In this document: positions 28,985 through 35,346 of the stretch, in pieces
How the letters are laid out: every line of letters begins with the position of its first letter
Position numbering within the stretch: the first letter of the stretch is position 1
Assembly: GCF_903915725.1 (NCBI RefSeq)
Contig: NZ_CAIWTY010000027.1
Coordinates: 1 to 35,347, forward strand
DNA from: an uncultured Rhodopila sp.
GTDB lineage: Bacteria > Pseudomonadota > Alphaproteobacteria > Acetobacterales > Acetobacteraceae
Direction of reading: 5' to 3'
DNA length: 35,347 nt
The notes under the pieces: model-generated
Database searches by the model: none
Told to the model about the DNA's origin: nothing
Seen by the model: the letters and a program-made list of their open reading frames with translations, nothing else
Translations under genes and position numbers: made by a program

Positions 28985-29412
28985 GGTGCTGCTACGGCTG
29001 CTAGAGCTAGACGGGGCGGCTTGATGACCAAGCGCGCAGAACTTCGAACCTCGGCCAGCGTCTCCGACACCCGGTCGATGTGGAATGGCTTCAACAGGAC
29101 GCGATGCGAATCAAATTCGACCGCGTGGTCCCCGGTCATCCAGGCCATAGGGATACCGATTTCATTGGCTCGCCTGGCAACCTCAACCGCGCCGCCGGAA
29201 CGCAGGTGATAGTCGAGCAGCATGACGTCGATGTTTTGTTCGGCGAGCACCCGGAGCGCGTCGTTGCTCGTGCTCGCGCAGATGACCTGGTAGTCTTCTT
29301 CGAGCACTAAGCCGAGCAGTTCGCAGATTATGGTCTCGTCGTCGACAACCAATACGCATGGGCGCATCGCTTCCGAGGCGAGAAATCGGGCGGTCGACAA
29401 TTGTATCAGCAT
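28981..29412 (-). CDS. Single-domain response regulator
   Basis: 143 residues: a receiver domain (about 17-130) with VLVVDDETII (19-28), phospho-acceptor Asp in VMLLDYHLRSGG (about 62-73), the switch residue in MAWMTGD (about 89-95) and LLKPF near residue 107. No output domain. It probably relays phosphate or acts by protein contact, and the hybrid kinase nearby is a possible partner. GGGGGA is 4 nt before ATG 29412. An ATG at codon 16 (MRPCVLVVDDE) would give the minimal domain. The first 15 codons and the leader are duplicated before the gene at 31858-32400. An IS1595-type element begins 91 bases upstream of the start. Confidence 0.9.
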   Translation of the reverse strand: MLIQLSTARFLASEAMRPCVLVVDDETIICELLGLVLEEDYQVICASTSNDALRVLAEQNIDVMLLDYHLRSGGAVEVARRANEIGIPMAWMTGDHAVEFDSHRVLLKPFHIDRVSETLAEVRSSARLVIKPPRLALAAVAAP

Positions 29413-29501
29413 TAGATCCCCCGGCGTGATTTATTGTCATCCTGTCAGGGAAAGAAGCTGCATCGATCCGAGACGCTACAATACCCTCGGAATCTACCTA
29501 C
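29369..29501 (-). repeat. Leader/5'-coding duplication, copy 1 (response regulator)
   Basis: 133 bases that align without gaps to 32357-32489 with 20 differences (about 85%). It covers the first 15 codons, the 72-nt leader and the 17-base motif. The stretch corresponding to 29459-29487 is identical over 29 bases. Confidence 0.85.
29485..29501 (-). promoter_or_regulatory. Recurring GTAGGTAGATTCCGAGG motif, response regulator copy
   Basis: 17 bases, identical to 32534-32550. Exactly 72 nt separate it from the ATG at 29412. Its upstream edge overlaps the target duplication of the IS1595-type element (29496-29503). Confidence 0.5.
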
Positions 29502-29503
29502 GT

Positions 29504-30660
29504 GGCTCTTATTGCGTTAGTTGTTGGTACACCCCCAACCCCATGGCCCGGCAAAGCCACAGGTCTGACTGATCCCCGTCCTCAAATGCCTCCAGGGTTC
29601 GACGCCAGCCGAGATAGCTGGACAGGTTTTTCGTCGCAACGCCATTGAAGCGACGCAGCCACTGCTTGAGACGACTGTGATAGGCATTGACGTTGTTGAT
29701 GTGCAGATCCGGGGCTTCCGGCCTCGGACCGCCGGGTTTGGGCAACACATGGTAAGGAATCCCGCCCACCCGGGCGAACGCTGCGATGGCTTTCCCGCCA
29801 TCGCAGCACAGTTGGTTGGCCGAGGTGACGATGCCGCGGAGGACCGCGGTGACCGAGGCACGGCTGAGTTTGGGCAGCACCCCGTCGATGGTGGCTCCAC
29901 GGCGATCCCGCGCCACCAGCACCGGGATTTGCTCGGCCGACAGTCCAGTCTTTTTCGGCTTGCCGCCGCGCTTTCGCGCGGCGCGCGGCAGATCGCTTCG
30001 GCGTCCCTTGAACGATTCCAGAATGAACGTCTCATCGGCCTCGACGATGCCTTCGAACCGCGTGGGCTTATCCAAGGCCGGCGCCGCGAGGAAACGATGC
30101 TGCCAACGGAACGCCGTGGTGGATGCGACGCCGCACCGTGCGGCGACGTCCGCCAGGCTTTCACCCGACATCAATGAGGTCTTTGTGCCGCAACCGCGCC
30201 AGCGGCGTGCCGGTCAACGCATTGAAAGTCCGCCGGCAGTCAGGGCAGCGATAGCGGGGCAGTCCGCTGGCGTGTCCCCACGGCCGCACGTCTTTCGCAT
30301 CGCAGTGCGGGCAGCCCAGCATTGTCCACTCGCGTCCGCGCCGCCGCGCCCAGCGCGTGCGCCGGATCATTGCAGGCCGATGGTAGCGTCCGCACCATCT
30401 CCCGGCTGCCGAGCTGTCGGTTTGCAGCTTCAGCGATGGCAATCGGCTCGCAGGTGAAAGCGACGGCGGCGTCTTCTCTCAGACACTCGTCGTCCGCGGC
30501 TTCGCCAAGCGCCAGAGCGAAATATGCGTGCCGGCGTTGATCTCGGGTCAGCTGGCGGATCGCGGCCAGCCAGTTCGCAAACAGCTCGACATTCATGGCC
30601 AAACTCGATTCCATCGGACCCTGAGCGTCGGCCATTTCAACAACTAGCGCAATAAGAGCC
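29504..30660 (-). mobile_element. IS1595-family insertion sequence (ISXO2-like), decayed
   Basis: 1157 bases. Terminal inverted repeats begin GGCTCTTATTGCG at both ends: 29504-29526 and 30638-30660, 22 of 23 bases identical. The GGCTCTTATT start is characteristic of the IS1595 family. Flanks are ACCTACGT (29496-29503) and ACCTATGT (30661-30668), an 8-bp target duplication with one later change; 8 bp is the family norm. The transposase inside is broken. Confidence 0.92.
29509..30596 (-). pseudogene. IS1595-family transposase, two or more frameshifts
   Basis: Three pieces in three frames. The N-terminus from ATG 30596 reads MNVELFANWLAAIRQLTRDQRR (to about 30480). The zinc ribbon (about 30330-30185) reads CPHCDAKDVRPWGHASG, then YRCPDCRRTFNALTGTPLARL. 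The catalytic part (30174-29509) reads SGESLADVAARCGVASTTAF, IVEADETFI, CCDGGKAI and NNVNAYHSRLKQWLRRFNG, then ATKNLSSYLGWRR. The last shows the DDN/E-type ISXO2 pattern. Near 30175 a short deletion joins RHKDL to MSGESL and shifts the frame. Non-functional as it stands. Confidence 0.88.
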
Positions 30661-30721
30661 ACCTATGTAGGGCCAGCGCATGATTTATGCAAAAACCGTT
30701 ACGACAACAGCGCGTATGGGA

Positions 30722-30794
30722 AACACGCGGGGATGGGCGTTATCGCGTGTTAAACCATGCTGTCGGGGTCGGCATGACTGATTCGCTAACTGAG
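30722..30794 (+). repeat. Dispersed repeat, copy 2
   Basis: Matches 17974-18048: shared AACACGCGGG start, GTTAT block and TAACTGAG end, with about 68% identity in the ungapped 50-base part. It lies in the gap between the IS1595 end and the DUF533 gene, which holds no gene. Confidence 0.4.
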
Positions 30795-30840
30795 GCCCGC
30801 AAGCGGCATCCTGGTTCGGCCGCGTCGTGGCGACCGCCGT

Positions 30841-31614
30841 TCAGGTCGCGGGCGCCGCAGCGGCCCTGAGATTAGCGACTAAGCCGGGATCCAGATTCAG
30901 GGCAGTGGCGAGTTTGGCGAGGAAGGCCGTTTCCGCCGGCGAGGGCTCGCCGGCTGACAACACGGCCGCCGCGTAAATCTGCGCTCCGAGCTCCGGGGAT
31001 CCGCCGGCGCCAGCCGCAAGGTCGGAAATGCCGGCGGGGCGCTTGATTTCCTCGTTGAGGAACCGGGCTGCGTCTTCGTCCATGCCGGCGGCGTGCATCT
31101 GACCGACGATGCGGGTGCGTTCGGCGTCGTCCACCACGCCGTCGGCGGCCGCTGTCGCGATCATGGCGCGTATCAACAGGGTCGCGGTTTCAGGCGTGTG
31201 GGCATCCTGGTGGAAGGCTGAACCCGCGGGAGCCGCGGTCAACCGGTCTATACCAGGCACGCCGGCGATGAGCGGCTTGCCCTGCTGGTAATTCGTGAAC
31301 GCCTTGTAGGCCAGTCCGCCAAGCCCGGCGAGCGCCCCTGCCCCCACGGCACCGCCGGCGATCGACCGTCCGCTCCGCGTGCCGAACAGCAGCGCGGCGA
31401 GGCCGCCCAGCGCAGCCCCGGTTGCCAGCTTGTTTTCGCTGGCAAACTGCTTCGCCTGATCCAGCGCCGCGCCGGCCTCTGTGCCCTGCAACTGGCTCTG
31501 GGCCTGCGACCATGCGCCTGACACCGCGGCACCAGCCCGATTGGCTATGTCGCCAGCGGTCTGCGCACCTTGTGCGCCCAGAAGCTCGTTGAGCAATTGC
31601 TTTGCATCGAACAT
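30841..31614 (-). CDS. DUF533 protein (YebE-like, TerB-type domain)
   Basis: 257 residues. The N-terminus MFDAKQLLNELLG is family-typical, followed by an Ala/Gly/Gln-rich helix and two hydrophobic glycine-rich segments (ALGGLAALLFGTRSGRSIAG, then GAGALAGLGGLAYKAF; about residues 72-110). The C-terminal acidic helical domain (about 142-250) has IRAMIATAAADGVVDDAERT, which resembles a TerB metal-binding loop, and LSAGEPSPAETAFLAKLA. Inner-membrane association is expected; the family is stress-linked in enterobacteria but its biochemistry is unknown. Start 31614 is preferred over 31668 because GGAG lies about 8 nt upstream and the family begins MFDAK. Confidence 0.88.
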   Translation of the reverse strand: MFDAKQLLNELLGAQGAQTAGDIANRAGAAVSGAWSQAQSQLQGTEAGAALDQAKQFASENKLATGAALGGLAALLFGTRSGRSIAGGAVGAGALAGLGGLAYKAFTNYQQGKPLIAGVPGIDRLTAAPAGSAFHQDAHTPETATLLIRAMIATAAADGVVDDAERTRIVGQMHAAGMDEDAARFLNEEIKRPAGISDLAAGAGGSPELGAQIYAAAVLSAGEPSPAETAFLAKLATALNLDPGLVANLRAAAAPAT

Positions 31615-31857
31615 CGTCTCGCTCCGTGTCAGATTGTCAAAGCTTACGTGGCAGTGGTTCCTGTCCATCGCACGTTACAGCACGCACCCGAAGTGGTCGT
31701 TGAGTTGGATCAACCGGCAATGTTCCGGGGCTTCCGGTGGCAACGGATTATCGTCGTTTCGCTGAGTTGACTGAGTTCCGTATGCAACCTCGGCGATCAA
31801 TCTGCCCAAAAGCGCGAATAGCCGATCCGATTAGACGGCTAACCAATCGGCAGCGGA

Positions 31858-32400
31858 TCAGGGGTTATCGACGATCGTGTAGCGGCGGCAATGGTTGAGA
31901 TAGGCGGCAAGCACCCGCACCTCGGCATCCTCCGCGCGCGAGCGCAGCGAGGTCGCGCGCTTGCGCACGGGTTCTTCGGCAAAGAGGCCTTCCACGGTGG
32001 CATGCTCTTCGGACGTCAGCGGCCAGAAGCGCTTGCCAAGGGGAATCAGAGGCTCGCTCCCTTCAATCCGTTCACCCGCGAGATGCTTCCAGGACCGCCC
32101 GGCAGCCCGGCGCATCGCCAGCCTGACCGTCTCCGGCATGTAGCTGCCGCGGTCCACGGTCTCGCCGCGCGCCTCCGGAGCGAAAGCCGATTCATAGCCG
32201 TTCACCATGTATTCCAGCATCCGGGCTGTGATGATGCCGGGAAGAGCGGAACCGCATGCTGCCATCGCGAGCGACAGTCCGAGACGAATGAGGTCGTGCG
32301 CCGGATTGCCAATCACCGTCTGCAGAGTTTCGTCATCGACTGCGCGTGGGCGCGTAGCTTCCGAGGCGAGAAATCGAGCGGTCGTCGATTGGATCAGCAT
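31858..32400 (-). CDS. Chimeric ORF: response-regulator N-terminus joined to unknown sequence
   Basis: 180 residues. Residues 1-25 (MLIQSTTARFLASEATRPRA, then VDDET) copy the start of the response regulator at 28981-29412 with a two-residue deletion, including its leader and motif. After VDDET the similarity ends. The rest (LQTVIGNPAHDLIRLGLSLA through LTSEEHATVEGLF to RRYTIVDNP) is not recognised; it is charged, with one weakly hydrophobic stretch (about 40-60), and has no phospho-acceptor Asp or KP motif. So it cannot be a receiver. It may be an expressed fusion driven by the copied leader or a non-functional joint. GGGG lies a few bases before the ATG. Confidence 0.6.
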   Translation of the reverse strand: MLIQSTTARFLASEATRPRAVDDETLQTVIGNPAHDLIRLGLSLAMAACGSALPGIITARMLEYMVNGYESAFAPEARGETVDRGSYMPETVRLAMRRAAGRSWKHLAGERIEGSEPLIPLGKRFWPLTSEEHATVEGLFAEEPVRKRATSLRSRAEDAEVRVLAAYLNHCRRYTIVDNP

Positions 32401-32489
32401 AAGGGACCCCGGCTGTGTTTATTATTATGATGTCAGGGAAAGAGGCTGCATCGATCCGAGACGCTACAATACCCTTTGAATCTATCTAC
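32357..32489 (-). repeat. Leader/5'-coding duplication, copy 2 (chimeric gene)
   Basis: Partner of 29369-29501: 113 of 133 bases identical with no gap. Its motif (32473-32489, GTAGATAGATTCAAAGG in gene orientation) has drifted by three bases from the other copy. Confidence 0.85.
32473..32489 (-). promoter_or_regulatory. Recurring motif, degenerate copy before chimeric gene
   Basis: GTAGATAGATTCAAAGG in gene orientation, 72 nt before ATG 32400. It is divergent to the intact copy at 32534-32550, forming an inverted pair 44 bases apart in the shared intergenic region. Confidence 0.4.
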
Positions 32490-32533
32490 GCGAAACAAAC
32501 CAGCGCGCAAACGGCACACATTGGCCCATTCAT

Positions 32534-32550
32534 GTAGGTAGATTCCGAGG
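32534..32550 (+). promoter_or_regulatory. Recurring GTAGGTAGATTCCGAGG motif before DUF3309 gene
   Basis: Identical in 17 of 17 bases to the response-regulator copy and also exactly 72 nt before the start codon (32623), although the two leaders share no other clear similarity. Confidence 0.5.
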
Positions 32551-32622
32551 CTGGTGGCAGAGCCGTTGCGAACTCATATACGCGAGAGGGCAATCGCCCT
32601 GATGTGTGTTCCGGAGGGAATT

Positions 32623-32706
32623 ATGTCAACCATTCTGATTGTTCTTGTGCTGTTTTTGCTTCTCGGAGGCGGGGGCTATTACGGGTATCGCCGGAACCGT
32701 CCGTGA
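32623..32706 (+). CDS. Truncated DUF3309-type small membrane protein
   Basis: 27 residues: MSTILIVLVLFLLLGGGGYY, then GYRRNRP. It matches the first half of DUF3309 proteins (one membrane helix followed by a GGGGYYGY turn) and the intact copy at 33763-33924, but stops before the second helix. GGAGGG lies 4-5 nt before the ATG. It is too short for normal ORF cut-offs. A motif copy and well-placed ribosome site argue that it is expressed. Possibly a functional single-helix version. Confidence 0.7.
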   Translation: MSTILIVLVLFLLLGGGGYYGYRRNRP

Positions 32707-32732
32707 GCTGAAACACGCCGGGAGGCCATAGT

Positions 32733-32750
32733 GGCGGGTTGACACCCGCC
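32733..32750 (+). terminator. Hairpin after first DUF3309 gene
   Basis: Perfect 7-bp stem GGCGGGT/ACCCGCC with a TGAC loop, 26 nt after the stop. No T tract, so it may mark RNA processing or attenuation rather than strict termination. Confidence 0.45.
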
Positions 32751-32765
32751 TGTCCATCCTGCCCA

Positions 32766-32783
32766 CCGGCCGGTGACGGCCGG
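32766..32783 (+). repeat. Inverted repeat before csbD-like gene
   Basis: CCGGCC-GGTGAC-GGCCGG, 32 nt before the CsbD ATG. Together with the hairpin at 32733-32750 it places two stem-loops in a 109-base gap. Its right arm also occurs near 7400. Confidence 0.4.
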
Positions 32784-32815
32784 ATCAGGGGCGCCAACAA
32801 ACGGAGAGACGTGAC

Positions 32816-32989
32816 ATGATTGACAAAAATCGGATCGCCGGTTCGGCCAAACAGGTCGAGGGTAACATCAAGGAAGCCGCGGGAAAGGTTCTGGGCGACG
32901 CAAAGCTGGTCGCCGACGGCGAGAGTGAGAAAGTCGAAGGCAAGGTTCAAAATGCCGTCGGCGGCATCAAAGACGTAGTGCAGAAGTAG
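32816..32989 (+). CDS. CsbD-family stress protein
   Basis: 57 residues: MIDKNRIAGSAKQVEGNIKE, then AAGKVLGDAKLVADGE and KVEGKVQNAVGGIKDVVQK. This is the CsbD pattern of two similar hydrophilic helices; full length for the family. Such proteins are abundant general-stress proteins of unknown mechanism. GGAGAG lies about 8 nt before the ATG. It sits between two short membrane-protein genes on the same strand. Confidence 0.93.
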   Translation: MIDKNRIAGSAKQVEGNIKEAAGKVLGDAKLVADGESEKVEGKVQNAVGGIKDVVQK

Positions 32990-33092
32990 TACTTTCCGGA
33001 AGCCGGCCGGGGCCAGGCCAAGCAGCTTGCCCGTGCGGTGATGACTGCATCGCTCATGATACCCTGCCCACCAAGCAAGGAGGTTTACCCAA

Positions 33093-33242
33093 ATGTTGCA
33101 GCTTGTCGTTCCCGTGGCCGCGGTAGGAGGCATTCTCTGGTATTTCGGCTTCTGGCCCTTCGACAGGACCTACCAGTATCTGCCCAGGTATACAGACCTG
33201 GGTAACAAGAAGATTGATGCTCCCACGCCGCCCAAGAACTAG
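33093..33242 (+). CDS. Small membrane protein, unknown
   Basis: 49 residues: one N-terminal hydrophobic segment MLQLVVPVAAVGGILWYFGF, then a polar tail WPFDRTYQYLPRYTDLGNKK with a PTPPKN end. AAGGAGGT (33077-33084), a near-perfect ribosome site, is 8 nt before the ATG and is the strongest evidence that it is translated. Not recognised. Same strand as the CsbD and DUF3309 genes. Confidence 0.7.
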   Translation: MLQLVVPVAAVGGILWYFGFWPFDRTYQYLPRYTDLGNKKIDAPTPPKN

Positions 33243-33364
33243 AGCAACCGCGTAAGCAGGAGGCTTCCGAAAGAGACGTATCTCATGGACCCGTGGGATT
33301 CGCAGCGCCGGCCGAAGAGGTTGGCACTGCGAAGCTCGGCGGAGGAGTCTCAGGGGGTGGTGTC

Positions 33365-33766
33365 ATGAACGTTGGCACCAGTCCGTTGGTTATCCTCAAA
33401 CTTATGCTGAACAGCGTGCTGCCGGCTTGGTTGCGCAGCGTGCGCTGGGGCTATTTCCAGAGCGGCGGAGTGGGGTTGCTCATGATTGTCATCGTCTTGG
33501 TGGTCACCGGGCGGATCTGGCCCGCACACCAAAACACGGAGATCGAGCCAAGTAGCCCCCCGTGCCAGAATACCGGTGGCCGCGTCGCTGCTCTGCGGCC
33601 CGCCACACGATCGCAGGGGACGGGTTACAACTCGGCGACCGGTCAGGCGACCGATAGGGTTGCCGGGGACGTAACGACCCGAGGTGACTTTGCCGTATTC
33701 GGGCAACGACCGCGCAAACCCATCGCCGCAGCAATCCGGCTGAGCTTTCATGAAGGTGTCCAATGA
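33365..33766 (+). CDS. DUF3309-like membrane protein with an unusual C-terminal extension
   Basis: 133 residues. Residues 1-57 (MNVGTSPLVILKLMLNSVLP, RWGYFQSGGVGLLMIVIVLV, VTGRI) follow the two-helix DUF3309 plan LPxWPYS-WGYxPSGG-LLLI-LLxGRI, where other members stop after GRI/GRL. Here the frame runs on about 75 residues (WPAHQNTEIEPSSPPCQ onwards), a polar Thr/Arg/Gly-rich tail without clear structure. Its TGA overlaps the ATG of the next DUF3309 gene (33763-33766). The tail may come from loss of the normal stop. Start 33365 fits the family; no strong ribosome site is seen. Confidence 0.6.
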   Translation: MNVGTSPLVILKLMLNSVLPAWLRSVRWGYFQSGGVGLLMIVIVLVVTGRIWPAHQNTEIEPSSPPCQNTGGRVAALRPATRSQGTGYNSATGQATDRVAGDVTTRGDFAVFGQRPRKPIAAAIRLSFHEGVQ

Positions 33767-33924
33767 GCACTATTCTTATCATCGTCGTACTGATCCTGCT
33801 CTTTGGTGGCGGCGGCGGCTACTACGGTTACAACCGCTACGGCGCGCCAGGGCTGGGCGGCGTGCTTGGCCTCCTGCTGACCGTGTTGCTGGTGTTATGG
33901 TTGCTCGGCGCACTCGGCATCTAG
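33763..33924 (+). CDS. DUF3309 small membrane protein
   Basis: 53 residues, intact: MSTILIIVVLILLFGGGGGY, YGYNRYGAPGLGGVLGLLL, TVLLVLWLLGALGI. Two membrane helices flank a GGGGGYYGY loop, the standard DUF3309 form. AAGGTG lies about 6 nt before the ATG, which overlaps the stop of the preceding gene. Function unknown; often beside stress or osmotic genes in alphaproteobacteria. Confidence 0.88.
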   Translation: MSTILIIVVLILLFGGGGGYYGYNRYGAPGLGGVLGLLLTVLLVLWLLGALGI

Positions 33925-34016
33925 CCCCCGACGGCTACCCGCCACGGGCACACCTGATCCGGATGGCGGGCACGGCGCCATCCCGCCGGTGGCGGCATCG
34001 TTTTTTGGAGGTTTTC

Positions 34017-34280
34017 ATGGGACGTTCCGGATACGGACTTTTTTTGCTGACCGGCGCCGCCTTGGTGTTGCTTGGTGCACTCGGCTTCGCAATCCCCATA
34101 TTCACGACGCAACAGACCAAAGATGTCGCAAAGATTGGTGACCTGAAGCTGCAGACAACGGAAAGCACGTCGTTCGTAATTCCACCCGTGCTCAGCGGCG
34201 GGGTGGTGTTGCTGGGCGTCGTTCTTATCGGCGCAGGCTTCTACCAGCGCCGCGGAAGCGCCACCGCCCCCACCCGATGA
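34017..34280 (+). CDS. Two-helix membrane protein (DUF3185-like)
   Basis: 87 residues: helix 1 YGLFLLTGAALVLLGALGFA (about 6-25), a polar middle TTQQTKDVAKIGDLKLQTTE, then IPPVLSGGVVLLGVVLIGAG (about 56-75). It matches the layout of small proteins with an IGPL..TADKEKTIPIPP-type core. TTGGAGG stands 5 nt before the ATG. Likely part of the same small-gene run. Function unknown. Confidence 0.75.
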   Translation: MGRSGYGLFLLTGAALVLLGALGFAIPIFTTQQTKDVAKIGDLKLQTTESTSFVIPPVLSGGVVLLGVVLIGAGFYQRRGSATAPTR

Positions 34281-34497
34281 GCTTCACATCTCCAACCATC
34301 CGCGGATTATCACCTGCTGCTGACCGTCGTTGCGCTTATTCACGTCAGATACGGCGCCCATAGTCATCCCGACTATATCCGTTGCTTCGATACCGGCTCG
34401 GTGACGCATAACACATTGGCATCGCGTCTTCGCTATAGCCACCAAAGGCCGCGTCTCAGAAAACCGCCAACCCGAGGCCGGTAGTAAACGCGGCCCC

Positions 34498-34764
34498 ATG
34501 AACGAAAGTCAACACATGCCTCCAATTGTATTCTCGACAATCTCGTTGGCCGCCCTCGGTTTTGTCGTCGTCACATGCGGCTACGGCCCCGGGGATCGCG
34601 CTGTCTCCGGTGGCCTGCTTGGCGCCGGCACAGGCGCGGCGGTCGGTGCCGTCACTGGCGGTAACGCCGGAACCGGCGCGTTGATCGGCGGAGCGATTGG
34701 CGCGGTCGGCGGCGCGGCGACGATCCCCAACACCGTCAATCTCGGCCGCCCGGTCTGGCGCTGA
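34498..34764 (+). CDS. Glycine-zipper envelope protein, possible lipoprotein
   Basis: 88 residues. An N-terminal hydrophobic segment (about 9-26) ends VVVTCGYGPGD; the Cys27 context resembles a lipobox but has Thr at -1, so lipidation is uncertain. A glycine zipper follows (GGLLGAGTGAAVGAVTGGNA, GTGALIGGAIGAVGGAA), then NLGRPVWR, an ending shared by such alphaproteobacterial proteins. It should insert in or lie on a membrane. ATG 34516 (MPPIVFS) is a possible alternative start; neither has a strong ribosome site. Confidence 0.75.
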   Translation: MNESQHMPPIVFSTISLAALGFVVVTCGYGPGDRAVSGGLLGAGTGAAVGAVTGGNAGTGALIGGAIGAVGGAATIPNTVNLGRPVWR

Positions 34765-35100
34765 CCCAGACGAAGACGCAGGGTTTTTCTCAATTTCCAA
34801 GGCCCGCGCAGCCACGCGGTGACCGAGAGTGTGAACAAGAACACCGCCGGACGCGCCACGCTGGCACCGCCGGACCGCGAGGTGAACCTTCGAAACGTAG
34901 GCTGCCCCTGCGACAGCTTCGCGGAACGAGGGCATCGGGCTGTGGGGCGAAGATGGTCACACCAGCCCTCCCGGCCTACTGGACATCCCGCTTCGGATTG
35001 GTCGGAGTTCGGCAGTCCGATCCGAGTCAACACGGACTGTCACTTTGTCGACCGTCTTTTCGCCTTGTTCCAAAATGCGATTACCCCGGACAAATCACCG
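34765..35100. other. Intergenic region without a recognisable gene
   Basis: About 335 bases between the glycine-zipper gene (+) and the hairpin after the last gene (-). I see no convincing gene or RNA on either strand; the frames are shadow-like. Confidence 0.45.
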
Positions 35101-35127
35101 CCCATCGCGCGCCCGCGGCGCGATGGG
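35101..35127 (-). terminator. Hairpin downstream of the membrane-protein gene
   Basis: Perfect 10-bp stem CCCATCGCGC/GCGCGATGGG with a 7-nt loop, 18 nt after the stop of the minus-strand gene. No T tract. A transcript-end structure is likely. Confidence 0.55.
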
Positions 35128-35145
35128 TCATGGGATGTCGTCCCG

Positions 35146-35346
35146 TTAGACGGCAGCCTGGCCTCGCTGACCAAGCCACCAGGTTCCAAAACCGACCGCG
35201 ACGATTGCCAGAACGGCGACGGTGACAAGCAGGGCAGACTGTTCGAGCCACCCCATCGCCGGCACGGCGACAAGCATAATGGCGCCGACCGCGCAAATCC
35301 GCCACACCCGCGATTGCAATCCAGCCGTAAAGGTGCCGAGCGCGAG
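35146..35346 (-). CDS. C-terminal part of a membrane protein, cut by window end
   Basis: 66 residues visible, N-terminus beyond the window. On the minus strand the frame reads LALGTFTAGLQSRVWRI, then two helices (ICAVGAIMLVAVPAMGWL and ALLVTVAVLAIVAVGFGTWW), then LGQRGQAAV and TAA. The two hydrophobic stretches and clean stop with a following hairpin support it. Family not recognised. Confidence 0.6.
   Translation of the reverse strand, partial: LALGTFTAGLQSRVWRICAVGAIMLVAVPAMGWLEQSALLVTVAVLAIVAVGFGTWWLGQRGQAAV

Noticed and set aside
28617..29024. 135-residue plus-strand ORF opposite the HTH gene
   Set aside because: Overlaps coupled minus-strand genes with clear receiver and HTH patterns; Arg/Ser-rich shadow.
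33293..33364. Longer start for the DUF3309-like gene at 33293
   Set aside because: The added residues (Gly/Ala-rich) are not family-like; ATG 33365 begins the family pattern.
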